DNA from: CAG-917 sp028724485
Lineage (GTDB): Bacteria; Bacillota; Clostridia; Christensenellales; CAG-917
Direction: 5' to 3'
Assembly (NCBI GenBank): GCA_028724485.1
Contig: JAQYCY010000134.1
Location: 1-26,951 of the forward strand
DNA: 26,951 nucleotides
In this document: positions 16,517 to 24,146 of the stretch, piece by piece
Layout of the letters: the number at the start of each line of letters is the position of its first letter
Numbering within the stretch: the stretch's first letter is position 1
Notes under the pieces: generated by a model
What the model was told of the DNA's origin: nothing
Database searches by the model: none
Seen by the model: the letters and a program-made list of their open reading frames with translations, nothing else
Program-made: the position numbers and the translations under genes

Positions 16517-17713
16517 TTAACCGCAATACATAAAGCCTGCAAACGTGACGTCATTCCAAATATCTTTTACTAGCTTTCCGTCAACGTTTGCCTTGCTTTC
16601 AAATTCTTGCCGAGACGGGTATTCTTGTTGCATATCTTCAGAGCACAGCACGATAGTTTTGTTGCCCTTTAAAAACACTTCGTAAGATACGCCCTTATAT
16701 GTAAAAAGCATTTCACTGTAAAAGTACAACCCGTTTATAAACTCGTTGAAAGTCGCTTTGAACGGCAATCCATTTTTGTACTCTTCCCTTGCGGTTGTAG
16801 GCGTAACAAGCATAGGATAACTTATCCCTAACGACTTTTCCAAGTCCTCTTCGTCCTTACTGAATTTCCAGCCGCAATGTTTGCACTCACCGTTTCCGAA
16901 TTGATCTTGCTTTGCTTCATTGCCGCATATAGAACATCGCACCGTTTGGTCCTTAACGTATGGGTCGTCATAGTCGAAATATTTAAAATCTTCCTTACTT
17001 AGCCCGGAAACGTTTCTGTTTCGCTTTTCCCATTTAAACCGAATTAAATCTTTATAGTTTAACTCCTTCGTCCATTCATAAGCGGTCGGCAAAAACTCTT
17101 TGATATTGCCCGTCATCAAACCGAACGGTTCATCGTAACAAAGAACCATACTCGGCTTTATTCTTTTCATCATTTCGTTGTAGCCAAGCATAAATTCTTC
17201 TTCGCAGTTCTCTCTAAAATAGGTGCTAACCGCAACTATCGCTCCTTCTTCTATTCCGTCAAAGCAAAAGTCAAACGATCTTTCGTCACCCCACGATACA
17301 GTCGGAATCACTCTTAAACCTTTGCTCTGCCAGAACGCTCCGCACCAACGATTTTTAAACACGCTTTCGATTTGAAGAGATAACGGCATATTTGTGAATA
17401 CGCTGAAATCGGGGCTAAGCACACAATAGTATTGACTCAACTTATCCAGACATTCACTCGCATTTTGATAAACGTCTTCAAACTTCCAGTCATAAGTAAA
17501 AAAATGAATCGTCTTATCTTTGTTTTTCCTGTCGTCTTTTTTGGCGTCAACGTAGCTTAAAAATTTAATTTTATCCACGTCTACACTTTGCCTTTTGATA
17601 AGCGGCATATCGTATTTTCCGATGCTATTGCCATAATACAAAAACTCGTTCCTTACAAGCCGTTGCTTCTTGTTTTGCTTATCTTTTTCATATTCGCTTA
17701 ATTGTTTAGTCAT
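16517..17713 (-). CDS. DUF4417 family protein with zinc ribbon, 398 aa
   Basis: A family of unknown function found in phages and mobile regions. The DUF4417 core is recognisable at about residues 90-215: VIPTVSWGDERSFDFCFDG around 135-153, AVST at 161-164, and KPSMVLCYDEPFG (186-198). A C4 zinc ribbon follows (C260, C263, C277, C280), then about 110 residues without a recognised domain. The ATG at 17713 is preferred because GGAG lies 5 bases upstream and a promoter precedes it; longer in-frame extensions run into the repeat array. It is downstream of tRNA-Pro and the 145-bp repeats on the same strand. Confidence 0.82.
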   Translation of the reverse strand: MTKQLSEYEKDKQNKKQRLVRNEFLYYGNSIGKYDMPLIKRQSVDVDKIKFLSYVDAKKDDRKNKDKTIHFFTYDWKFEDVYQNASECLDKLSQYYCVLSPDFSVFTNMPLSLQIESVFKNRWCGAFWQSKGLRVIPTVSWGDERSFDFCFDGIEEGAIVAVSTYFRENCEEEFMLGYNEMMKRIKPSMVLCYDEPFGLMTGNIKEFLPTAYEWTKELNYKDLIRFKWEKRNRNVSGLSKEDFKYFDYDDPYVKDQTVRCSICGNEAKQDQFGNGECKHCGWKFSKDEEDLEKSLGISYPMLVTPTTAREEYKNGLPFKATFNEFINGLYFYSEMLFTYKGVSYEVFLKGNKTIVLCSEDMQQEYPSRQEFESKANVDGKLVKDIWNDVTFAGFMYCG

Positions 17714-17735
17714 AATATCTCCGTTAATTAAACTT

Positions 17736-17764
17736 ATCATAATCATGTGGCTTAGCGTTGCTAA
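17736..17764 (-). promoter_or_regulatory. Probable promoter of the DUF4417 gene
   Basis: Minus strand TTAGCA (17759-17764), 17 bp, TATGAT (17736-17741), followed by a short leader with GGAG. The -35 lies inside the arm of the outermost repeat hairpin. Confidence 0.5.
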
Positions 17765-18396
17765 GCCAAGATTGCAACTAAAGTTGCAATCAAAAAAAAC
17801 GAGCGATACTCGCTTGCCATGGGAGAGGCAGATTGCAAGCGAAGGCAGACGCCGCTTGCGAACGTATGCCGAGCGACGCAGGACGAGACCTTGTGGCTTA
17901 GCAACGCTAAGCCAAGATTGCAACAATCGTTGCAATCAAAAAAACGAGCGATACTCGCTAATCATGGGAGAGGCAGATTGCCAGCGAAGGCAGACGCCGC
18001 TTGCGAACGTATGCTGAGCGACACAGGGCGAGACCATGTGGCTTAGCTTTGCTAAGCCAAGATTGCAACTAAAGTTGCAATCAAAAAAACGAGCGATACT
18101 CGCTTGTCATGGGAGAGGCAGATTGCAAGCGAAGGCAGACGCCGCTTGCGAACGTATGCCGAGCGATGCAGGACGAGACCATGTGGCTTAGCAACGCTAA
18201 GCCAAGATTGCAACAATCGTTGCAATCAAAAAAACGAGCGATACTCGCTTGTCATGGGAGAGGCAGATTGCAAGCGAAAGCAGACGTCGCTTGCGAACGT
18301 ATGCCGAGCGACGCACACCGAGACCATGTGGCTTAGCAACGCTAAGCCAAGATTGCAACCAAAGTTGCAATCAAAAAAACGAGCGATACTCGCTCG
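17745..18396. repeat. Array of 145-bp tandem repeats with three hairpins per unit
   Basis: The marker CGAGCGATACTCGCT recurs at 17800, 17945, 18090, 18235 and 18380, an exact 145-bp period: four full units plus partial ends. Each unit has hairpin H1 (GGCTTAGC/GCTAAGCC), H2 (GATTGCAAC/GTTGCAATC), H3 (CGAGCGATACTCGCT) and a body of about 80 bp. The stems of H1 and H2 are unchanged in all five copies while loops vary: GTT, AAC, TTT, AAC, AAC for H1 and TAAA, AATC, TAAA, AATC, CAAA for H2. On the minus strand H3 is followed by seven or eight T, so each unit ends in an intrinsic terminator. The period is not a multiple of three, arguing against coding. Unit bodies may be decayed tRNA-Pro (see findings). 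Confidence 0.9.
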
Positions 18397-18402
18397 TTTT
18401 TT
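18373..18402. terminator. Bidirectional terminator at the 3' end of tRNA-Pro
   Basis: Seven A, CGAGCGA (18380-18386), loop TAC, TCGCTCG (18390-18396), six T. On the minus strand it lies 2 bases after the tRNA CCA. It is the H3 hairpin of the array in its fully paired form. Confidence 0.9.
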
Positions 18403-18404
18403 CA

Positions 18405-18481
18405 TGGTCGAGGCGACAAGATTCGAACTTGCGGCCTTTCGGTCCCGAACCGAACGCACTACCAAACTGTGCCACGCCTCG
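18405..18481 (-). tRNA. tRNA-Pro (CGG)
   Basis: Minus-strand cloverleaf: acceptor CGAGGCG/CGCCTCG, anticodon stem TTCGG/CCGAA around TTCGGGA (anticodon CGG), T-loop TTCGAAT, encoded CCA (tgg at 18405-18407). C1-G72 is typical of tRNA-Pro. It has its own promoter and terminator. Confidence 0.95.
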
Positions 18482-18491
18482 TTGCTTAAAT

Positions 18492-18520
18492 ATAATAGCA
18501 ACATTTAATTGCAATGTCAA
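18492..18520 (-). promoter_or_regulatory. Promoter of tRNA-Pro
   Basis: Minus strand perfect TTGACA (18515-18520), 17 bp, TATTAT (18492-18497), the same boxes and spacing as the fMet cluster promoter. Confidence 0.88.
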
Positions 18521-18578
18521 TTATATTTAAATTTTTTAACAACAAAATGATTGCCGCAATCATAAGACTTAAAAGTAT

Positions 18579-18603
18579 AAAGAGCAAGCTATGCTTGCTC
18601 TTT
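18579..18603 (-). terminator. Probable terminator of the DUF5131 gene
   Basis: AAAGAGCAAGC and GCTTGCTCTTT pair perfectly over a TAT loop. On the minus strand the hairpin is followed by ATACTTTT. It lies about 130 bp beyond the stop of the DUF5131 gene. Confidence 0.65.
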
Positions 18604-18618
18604 GACTGCCTTTAAGGC

Positions 18619-18712
18619 TAGCAAAGGTTGGAAGAGAGAAAGTTTTACCTTTGCTAAGCTAAATATAACACAAAACGCAATTTTTTGAACGGACAACTTT
18701 TGAGAAAGTTGT
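18619..18712. other. Two further hairpins downstream of the DUF5131 gene
   Basis: TAGCAAAGGT (18619-18628) pairs with ACCTTTGCTA (18647-18656), and ACAACTTT (18693-18700) pairs with AAAGTTGT (18705-18712). Neither has a T-tract in the minus direction. They may stabilise the 3' end of the DUF5131 message. Confidence 0.5.
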
Positions 18713-18731
18713 GTAATAACTTTGCCTAGAC

Positions 18732-19658
18732 TTAAAGTTTTGCCCTTTCGTCAAACGCTTTGACTTCCTTTTCGGAAACTATTTCATCGGTACATTTCCC
18801 GCAATCCGAACAGCCGTTGCAGATAAGTCGCGAACCGCACGTCAAGCAAATACGTCTGTAATGTGGTTTATAAAGTTCGTCGTCTTTAAGCGGCAGTCCA
18901 AATCCGTCGCTATAATAATATTCAGGTTTTTTGCCTACAACTTCAAGGCGTTCGAAATATGCCCTTTTGGCTTGTTGTTGTTTCGATTCGCCAAAAAATC
19001 TTTCGCCGTTTTTGACGTAGTTGTTTCCCGTTTCGATAAAGGCAAACGTGACGTTTTGACTTTTGCACTCGTCGGACAGCCTTTTAACCCAATCGTAATT
19101 ACATTCTCTTGCGCCGTTATAATTTTCGCCGCCGCAAACGACTTGTTCTATTATTCCTTTTTGAAGATACTTTTCGATTGTAATTTCTTCAAGAAGCGGA
19201 GCCGTCATAATGCCCTTATGTTTAAAAGGGAGTCCGAACATAATCGGAATACGCTCGTCCGTTCTCTTTTGATTTTCGCAAGTAACGTTAAACAAAACGT
19301 TTTCAAGTCCGTCGCCCCACCACTGCGGCAGAAGTTTTTCGACTCGCTCGGGACGTTTGGTCAGAATGAAAAACTTCACGTCAAGGCGAGATGCGATAAC
19401 TTCAAAAGCCTCGCCACGCCACTTGTCGGCTTCTTCCACGAAAAAATCGGAAGTCATACATATTCGGACCGATTCGCCGCTTTTTATACGATAACTTCCG
19501 TTTTTATCCCTTAGCAAAGGATAATTCATCATATTCGTTTTTCGGACGGTTTCGCTGTCGAAGTTGCCGTGCTTGGCGTCCATGTGATACATATAACAAT
19601 TCTGACAGCCTTCGCTACACTTCTTGCAACCGTGCCAAGGATTCCATATATCGTGCAT
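18732..19658 (-). CDS. DUF5131 (phage Gp37/Gp68-like) protein, 308 aa
   Basis: Family of unknown function, common in phages and accessory DNA. The N terminus has the family signature IWNPWHGC followed by a Cys-rich loop (C11, C14, C18, C21) ending NCYMY; the CxGCxxCY pattern recalls metal or Fe-S cluster binding. Other family-like stretches are ICMTSDFFVEEADKWR, KFFILTKRPER and VVCGGENYNGARECNYDWV. The C terminus carries a second Cys cluster, CLTCGSRLICNGCSDCGKC, likely a zinc ribbon. I chose the ATG at 19658, which lies 7 bases after a TAAAAT box and starts at the signature; upstream in-frame codons cover the promoter. There is no ribosome binding site. Confidence 0.85.
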   Translation of the reverse strand: MHDIWNPWHGCKKCSEGCQNCYMYHMDAKHGNFDSETVRKTNMMNYPLLRDKNGSYRIKSGESVRICMTSDFFVEEADKWRGEAFEVIASRLDVKFFILTKRPERVEKLLPQWWGDGLENVLFNVTCENQKRTDERIPIMFGLPFKHKGIMTAPLLEEITIEKYLQKGIIEQVVCGGENYNGARECNYDWVKRLSDECKSQNVTFAFIETGNNYVKNGERFFGESKQQQAKRAYFERLEVVGKKPEYYYSDGFGLPLKDDELYKPHYRRICLTCGSRLICNGCSDCGKCTDEIVSEKEVKAFDERAKL

Positions 19659-19665
19659 TTTTATT

Positions 19666-19694
19666 ATTTTAACACAAAAAACAGTTTTCGACAA
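19666..19694 (-). promoter_or_regulatory. Promoter of the DUF5131 gene, leaderless type
   Basis: Minus strand TTGTCG (19689-19694), 17 bp, TAAAAT (19666-19671); 7 bases to the ATG. Divergent from the promoter at 19720. Confidence 0.6.
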
Positions 19695-19719
19695 ATTATG
19701 ACAAATTTTAAAACGCATA

Positions 19720-19747
19720 TTGACAAATTTTAATCGCTAGTTATAAT
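19720..19747 (+). promoter_or_regulatory. Promoter of the small Cys-rich gene
   Basis: Perfect TTGACA (19720-19725), 16 bp, perfect TATAAT (19742-19747). Three copies of GACAAATT (19690, 19700, 19722) lie in this divergent promoter region. Confidence 0.85.
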
Positions 19748-19782
19748 TTAATTACAACAATAACCAAAAGGGGACAAGTGTT

Positions 19783-19983
19783 ATGGAATATCCTAATCAC
19801 AGACAATGTTGCGCGACTTGCGCAAATTGGAAAGAGCCTAACAGGGTTGTCAGCCCCGATAGGACAAAAGTATCAACAGAGCAAGCGAAAGCTTGTTGCC
19901 GAGCGTTCAGCGGAACGTCAGAAGAAATGAGCGCGGGCCGCGGAGCGTGTCCGAAGTTCAGAAAACTTTTGCAACTTAAATAG
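19783..19983 (+). CDS. Small Cys-rich, probably metal-binding protein, 66 aa
   Basis: Six cysteines in a pattern suggesting a zinc site: CCxxCANW near the N terminus (C9, C10, C13), CC in KACCRAF, and a final GACPKF. I do not recognise a named family, though small proteins with CxxCxxW beginnings and C-terminal CPxF are common in Clostridia. Basic and soluble. AAAGGGG lies 9 bases upstream of the ATG, the promoter is near-consensus and a terminator follows directly, so it is a monocistronic unit divergent from the DUF5131 gene. Confidence 0.78.
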   Translation: MEYPNHRQCCATCANWKEPNRVVSPDRTKVSTEQAKACCRAFSGTSEEMSAGRGACPKFRKLLQLK

Positions 19984-19986
19984 GTA

Positions 19987-20013
19987 AGAAAGGGCTATGC
20001 CCTTTCTTTTTTT
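19987..20013 (+). terminator. Terminator of the Cys-rich gene
   Basis: AGAAAGGGC (19987-19995), loop TAT, GCCCTTTCT (19999-20007), then a T-tract to 20013. Confidence 0.92.
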
Positions 20014-20073
20014 GTCGTGTTTTTTAGTAATTTATCTAATTGCTTATAGACTTATTATCACTTAATTTATAGT

Positions 20074-20102
20074 TAGACAAAAACAAAGCATAGTGCTATA
20101 CT
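20074..20102 (+). promoter_or_regulatory. Promoter of the metF-metH operon, leaderless type
   Basis: TAGACA (20074-20079), 17 bp, TATACT (20097-20102), 6 bases to the ATG at 20109. With no 5' leader there is no room for a SAM or B12 riboswitch. Confidence 0.65.
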
Positions 20103-20108
20103 AAGCCT

Positions 20109-20975
20109 ATGAAAACTTGTGATTTATTCAAAACAAAAAAACTCGTCTTATCGGCTGAAGTCTTTCCGCCGAAAACGAGCGGCAATCTCGAAGGCGTTAT
20201 AAGGGCGCTCAAAAGCATAAAGTCTGTCGGAGCCGATTACGTTTCCGTGACTTACGGCGCAGGCGGATTCGGCAGCGATACGACTGCCGACGTTGCAAGC
20301 ATTGCCGTCGATGCATTCGGAATAGACACCGTTGCGCATATGACCGCCGTCAATATGACAATAGACAAACTTGAAGAATTACTTAAAATGTTAAAGAGAA
20401 AAGGCATCGAAAACATCCTTGCGCTGCGTGGCGATATCGTGAGCGAAAGTAAGTTTTATGATTTTTCACACGCAAACGACCTTGCTAAATACATAAAAAC
20501 AAATCATCCCGATTTTAACCTTTTAGGTGCGTGTTATCCCGAAAAGCACCCCGACGCCGAATCTCTTGACAATGACGTCGAAAACTTGAAACTTAAAATC
20601 GAAGCCGGCGTTAGCCACTTAGTCACACAACTTTTTTATGACAACGATTGCTATTATAGATTTTTGGACAAACTCGCCGCCCACGGAATTAACACCCCCA
20701 TATCGGCAGGCATAATGCCTATGTTTACAAAAAAGGCAATTAAGCGAACGCTTGAGCTGTCAAACGCTTCGCTCCCTAAACAATTTGCAGATTTAGCGGA
20801 CAGCGACCTTAACGAAGAGGACTTCTTCAAAAAAGGAATTGAACTTTGCAATGCGCAAATTATTGACCTTGTCAATCACGGCGTGAAAGGCATTCACCTT
20901 TACACTATGAATAGAACGGACGTTGCCGACAAAGTGTTCCCGATTATCAGAAACGAATTCGGTATTGCCGACTGA
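20109..20975 (+). CDS. metF: 5,10-methylenetetrahydrofolate reductase, 288 aa
   Basis: FAD enzyme reducing methylene-THF to 5-methyl-THF, the methyl donor for MetH. Motifs match MetF: AEVFPPKT with catalytic Glu17, VSVTYGAGG, ILALRGD, LGACYPEKHPDA, a VTQLFYDND strand (folate-contacting Gln/Phe) and GIMPM. Length is typical. The ATG lies 6 bases after the -10 box and has no Shine-Dalgarno sequence. Next to the MetH reactivation protein and metH, it forms a methionine-synthesis operon. Confidence 0.95.
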   Translation: MKTCDLFKTKKLVLSAEVFPPKTSGNLEGVIRALKSIKSVGADYVSVTYGAGGFGSDTTADVASIAVDAFGIDTVAHMTAVNMTIDKLEELLKMLKRKGIENILALRGDIVSESKFYDFSHANDLAKYIKTNHPDFNLLGACYPEKHPDAESLDNDVENLKLKIEAGVSHLVTQLFYDNDCYYRFLDKLAAHGINTPISAGIMPMFTKKAIKRTLELSNASLPKQFADLADSDLNEEDFFKKGIELCNAQIIDLVNHGVKGIHLYTMNRTDVADKVFPIIRNEFGIAD

Positions 20976-21036
20976 CCTTAAACTGACCTTAAATTTCAAT
21001 TTACATAAAATAAATTCGCAACAGTCGCAGGGCAAA

Positions 21037-21600
21037 ATGGAACTTACTAAACAAGAGCTTTTAGAACAGATATGCGGCAGAAAAAAGCCGATTTTTTACA
21101 ACGACGAAATTTTAAATTCCGCCGTCTGTCTGTCTTTAGCGGCGACAAATGAAAAAACCGTGTGGAAAACAGTTGCCGCAAATCGTTTTTCAAACAAAAC
21201 GATTTTTGACAATTCTCTTTCCATAAGCGGTACTTCTCTTGCTAAGCACCTTGACGGTTGCAAAAAAGCGGCGCTGTTTTGCGTGACCTTGGGCGACGAT
21301 TTCGACAGACTTATCGAAAAGACAAAATACGAAAATCTCGAGCTTGCCTATCTTATCGACCAATGCGGACTTATTCTTGTCGAAAAATTGTGCGACAAAA
21401 CGCAAAGCGATATTTATGATGCAAACGGCAAAAAAATCACCGCGCGTTTTTCTATCGGCTTCGACGACACGAAACTTGCCGAACAACAAGACTTTTTAAA
21501 CTTTTTAAACGCTCCTAAACTTATCGGAGTATCCACTACAAAAGGCGATATGATGCGCCCTACAAAAAGCGTCACGGGGGTTATCGGAATTTATGACTAA
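21037..21600 (+). CDS. Stand-alone MetH reactivation (AdoMet-binding) domain protein, 187 aa
   Basis: Corresponds to the C-terminal activation domain of large methionine synthases, which binds S-adenosylmethionine for reductive methylation of oxidised cob(II)alamin. Diagnostic motifs are RFSIGFDD (137-144; family RxSxGYxD) and MRPTKSVTGVIG (173-184), with a Gln-containing stretch between. The ATG at 21037 was chosen because the sequence upstream is poor coding and overlaps the end of metF; only a weak AGGG precedes it. It overlaps the metH start by 8 bases, so the two polypeptides are probably made in step to work together. Confidence 0.9.
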   Translation: MELTKQELLEQICGRKKPIFYNDEILNSAVCLSLAATNEKTVWKTVAANRFSNKTIFDNSLSISGTSLAKHLDGCKKAALFCVTLGDDFDRLIEKTKYENLELAYLIDQCGLILVEKLCDKTQSDIYDANGKKITARFSIGFDDTKLAEQQDFLNFLNAPKLIGVSTTKGDMMRPTKSVTGVIGIYD

Positions 21601-23896
21601 AATCGATTTTTCCAAACGTTTAATTTTAGACGGCGGAATGGGAAGTATGTTACTTAATAAAAACCTTTTCGGGCAGCCTGAACTTCTCAATCTTTCAAAT
21701 GCCGAAGTCATCACAAAAATTCACCGCGAATACGTTTTAAGCGGCGCGGACGTCGTTTATACAAACACGTTCGGTGCGAACCGTTTTAAATATAACAATC
21801 TCGGTAAAATTATCGATGCGGCAATACAAAACGCAAAGGCGGCAAACAGCCGTTTCGTTGCGCTCGATATAGGTCCGCTCGGCAAAATCGTCGGCGACGG
21901 CGGCATAAGTTTCGACGAAGCATACAACGCTTTCAAAGAAATCGTTCTCCTTGCAAAAGACAAAACCGACTATATCGCAATCGAAACCATGACAAGTCTT
22001 ACCGAAGCAAGAGCGGCGGTTTTGGCGGCGAAGGAAAACAGCGCCCTTCCCGTCACCGTGACAATGAGCTTTGATAAAGGCGGACGGACGTTTTTTGGCG
22101 TAGACGCAGCAGCATTCGCAACCGTTATGGATTCGCTTGGAGTTTCCGCTCTCGGCGCAAACTGCTCTGTCGGTCCTAACGAAATGTTTGAATTGTCAAA
22201 AACGCTTTTGTCGGCAACCGATTTGCCCGTTATTATAAAACCTAACGCAGGTATGCCAAAATCAGTAGACGGAAAAACCGTTTACGACATCGATGAAAAA
22301 GAGTTCGCTTCCGCAATGGGGAAAATAGCAAATTTAGGTGTTTCTATACTTGGAGGCTGTTGCGGAACAACGCCTAAACATATAGAACTTTTATCGAAAC
22401 TTAATTGCGCTAAAAGAAATTTCATCGAAATTCCTACCACAATTTGCTCTGCTTATAAAACCTTGAAACTCAACCGTCACGTCGTGTGCGGCGAACGTAT
22501 AAATCCAACCGGCAAAAAGAAAGTGCAAGCCGCGCTCAGAGAAAACAACTTCGACTTTTTGACATCGGAAGGCATAAGACAAGAAAGACAAGGCGCAGAC
22601 CTTCTTGACGTAAACGTAGGCGTAAGCGGCATAGACGAAGCGCGCGCTATGACCACAATGTTAAACAGACTTAACGCAGTTACCACTCTGCCGCTTCAAA
22701 TCGATACGTCAAAACCCGAAGTATTGGAAAAAGCCTTGCGACTTTACGACGGACGAGCAATCGTAAACAGCGTCGACGCAAGCGAAGAAAAAATGAAACA
22801 AGTCTTACCGCTTGTCAAAAAATACGGAGCTATCGTAATCGGTCTTACGATGGATGAAAACGGAATTCCGTCAACCGTAGACGGCAGATTGAAACTTGCG
22901 GACAAAATAATAAGCACGGCGCAAAACTACGGCATAACGAAAGACCGTATTATAATCGACGCTCTTACATTGTCGGAGGCTTCGACTTTCGGGGCGGCAA
23001 AAGTCACCATAGGCACGGTTGCGGCATTGACTAAAAAAGGAATAAAAACCGCACTCGGCGTGTCGAACGTTTCGTTTGGAATGCCTAATCGCGAAATTAT
23101 AAATGCGTCTTTTTACGAGATGACAAAAGCGGCAGGACTAACGCTTGGAATTGTAAACCCGTCTATGATAGGACTTTCAGGAAACGAGTTCGCCGTTAAT
23201 TTCCTTTTGGGCAAGGAGAACTCCGCAACCGAATATATCGAAAACGTTGCGGCTGTCACAGCACCAACCGCCGACGAAACCGCAAATCTTTTTGATTTGA
23301 TAGTAACGGGACAAGCCGACGCCGCAAAGGCTAAAACCGAAGTTTTGATTTGTGACAACGACGGAATGACAATAGCAAAAAAGGAAGTCGTTCCGGCACT
23401 TGAAGAAATAGGAAAACTGTATGAAACGGGAAAGGTTTTTCTTCCGCAACTTCTCGCATCGAGTGAAGCCGCTAAAGCCGCGTTCGACGTTATCGAATCT
23501 CGTCAAGGCGGCTGTTCCGTCGCAAACGGAAACGTATTTTTGATTGGAACGGTAAAGGGCGATATCCACGACATAGGCAAAAACATAGTAAAATCGCTTG
23601 TCAAGAATTACGGTTACACCGTTATCGACCTTGGCAGAGACGTCGATTACGACGAAGTCTTGAAAGCCGTCGAAAAATACTATCCTTGCGCTCTCGGACT
23701 ATCCGCCCTTATGACAACTACAGCCGAAAATATGGCAACTACCATAAAACTTGTAAGAGAAAAATTCGACGTGCCGATTTTAGTCGGCGGCGCAGTTATC
23801 ACAAAAGAGTATGCCGATATGATCGGTGGCATATATTGCAAAGACGCACAAGCAACCGTCAACGAACTAAATAGGCTTTTCAAACAAAATCTTTAA
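21593..23896 (+). CDS. metH: Cobalamin-dependent methionine synthase lacking the activation domain, 767 aa
   Basis: Transfers the methyl group of 5-methyl-THF via cobalamin to homocysteine. Three modules in order: homocysteine-binding barrel (about 1-275) with zinc ligands Cys191 (GANCSVGP) and Cys256-Cys257 (GGCCGTTP); pterin-binding barrel (about 290-545) with ERINPTGKK; and the cobalamin cap plus Rossmann domain (about 560-767) with DIHDIGK, where His659 is the lower ligand of cobalt. The AdoMet reactivation domain of the ~1200-residue E. coli enzyme is absent and is supplied by the upstream gene, as in other Clostridia. A GGGGG run lies upstream of the ATG, within the preceding gene. Confidence 0.96.
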   Translation: MTKIDFSKRLILDGGMGSMLLNKNLFGQPELLNLSNAEVITKIHREYVLSGADVVYTNTFGANRFKYNNLGKIIDAAIQNAKAANSRFVALDIGPLGKIVGDGGISFDEAYNAFKEIVLLAKDKTDYIAIETMTSLTEARAAVLAAKENSALPVTVTMSFDKGGRTFFGVDAAAFATVMDSLGVSALGANCSVGPNEMFELSKTLLSATDLPVIIKPNAGMPKSVDGKTVYDIDEKEFASAMGKIANLGVSILGGCCGTTPKHIELLSKLNCAKRNFIEIPTTICSAYKTLKLNRHVVCGERINPTGKKKVQAALRENNFDFLTSEGIRQERQGADLLDVNVGVSGIDEARAMTTMLNRLNAVTTLPLQIDTSKPEVLEKALRLYDGRAIVNSVDASEEKMKQVLPLVKKYGAIVIGLTMDENGIPSTVDGRLKLADKIISTAQNYGITKDRIIIDALTLSEASTFGAAKVTIGTVAALTKKGIKTALGVSNVSFGMPNREIINASFYEMTKAAGLTLGIVNPSMIGLSGNEFAVNFLLGKENSATEYIENVAAVTAPTADETANLFDLIVTGQADAAKAKTEVLICDNDGMTIAKKEVVPALEEIGKLYETGKVFLPQLLASSEAAKAAFDVIESRQGGCSVANGNVFLIGTVKGDIHDIGKNIVKSLVKNYGYTVIDLGRDVDYDEVLKAVEKYYPCALGLSALMTTTAENMATTIKLVREKFDVPILVGGAVITKEYADMIGGIYCKDAQATVNELNRLFKQNL

Positions 23897-24112
23897 CGGC
23901 GCGGGCTAAGTCACTTAGCGGTTTAGTCCGTTGCTTTAACTATCTGATTTCGACTTAGCTTTATTATGCCTAATATTAAGCAGGATTTCATTTTGTCGCA
24001 ACTTTTTGTCGAAAACTTCATTTATTCTTGCTGCTGCCTTTTTACTGCGACGCAATTTCGACCGCCTTGAATTTATGCTTAAATTTTATTATGCTTTAAT
24101 TAAATCCTTTAT
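23897..24112. other. Spacer after metH
   Basis: Holds a 13-base palindrome CTAAGTCACTTAG (23906-23918) without a T-tract and otherwise AT-rich sequence. No clear intrinsic terminator for the metF-metH operon is seen. Confidence 0.4.
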
Positions 24113-24141
24113 TTGACTTTAACTTTAATATCAAATAAAAT
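24113..24141 (+). promoter_or_regulatory. Promoter of the riboswitch-controlled transporter operon
   Basis: TTGACT (24113-24118), 17 bp, TAAAAT (24136-24141). Predicted +1 near 24148 coincides with the 5' edge of the riboswitch. Confidence 0.82.
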
Positions 24142-24146
24142 ATGTA

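Noticed and set aside
17745..18396. CRISPR array
   Set aside because: The whole 145-bp unit repeats; there are no short repeats with unique spacers and no cas genes.
17670..18530. Several overlapping open frames across the 145-bp repeats
   Set aside because: The period is not a multiple of three, the frames shift from unit to unit, none has a ribosome binding site, and some run into tRNA-Pro.
20014..20108. SAM or cobalamin riboswitch ahead of metF
   Set aside because: No conserved core is seen and the promoter puts the transcript start at the ATG.
23680..23883. Frames within the metH B12-binding region on both strands
   Set aside because: They are shadows of the metH reading frame.
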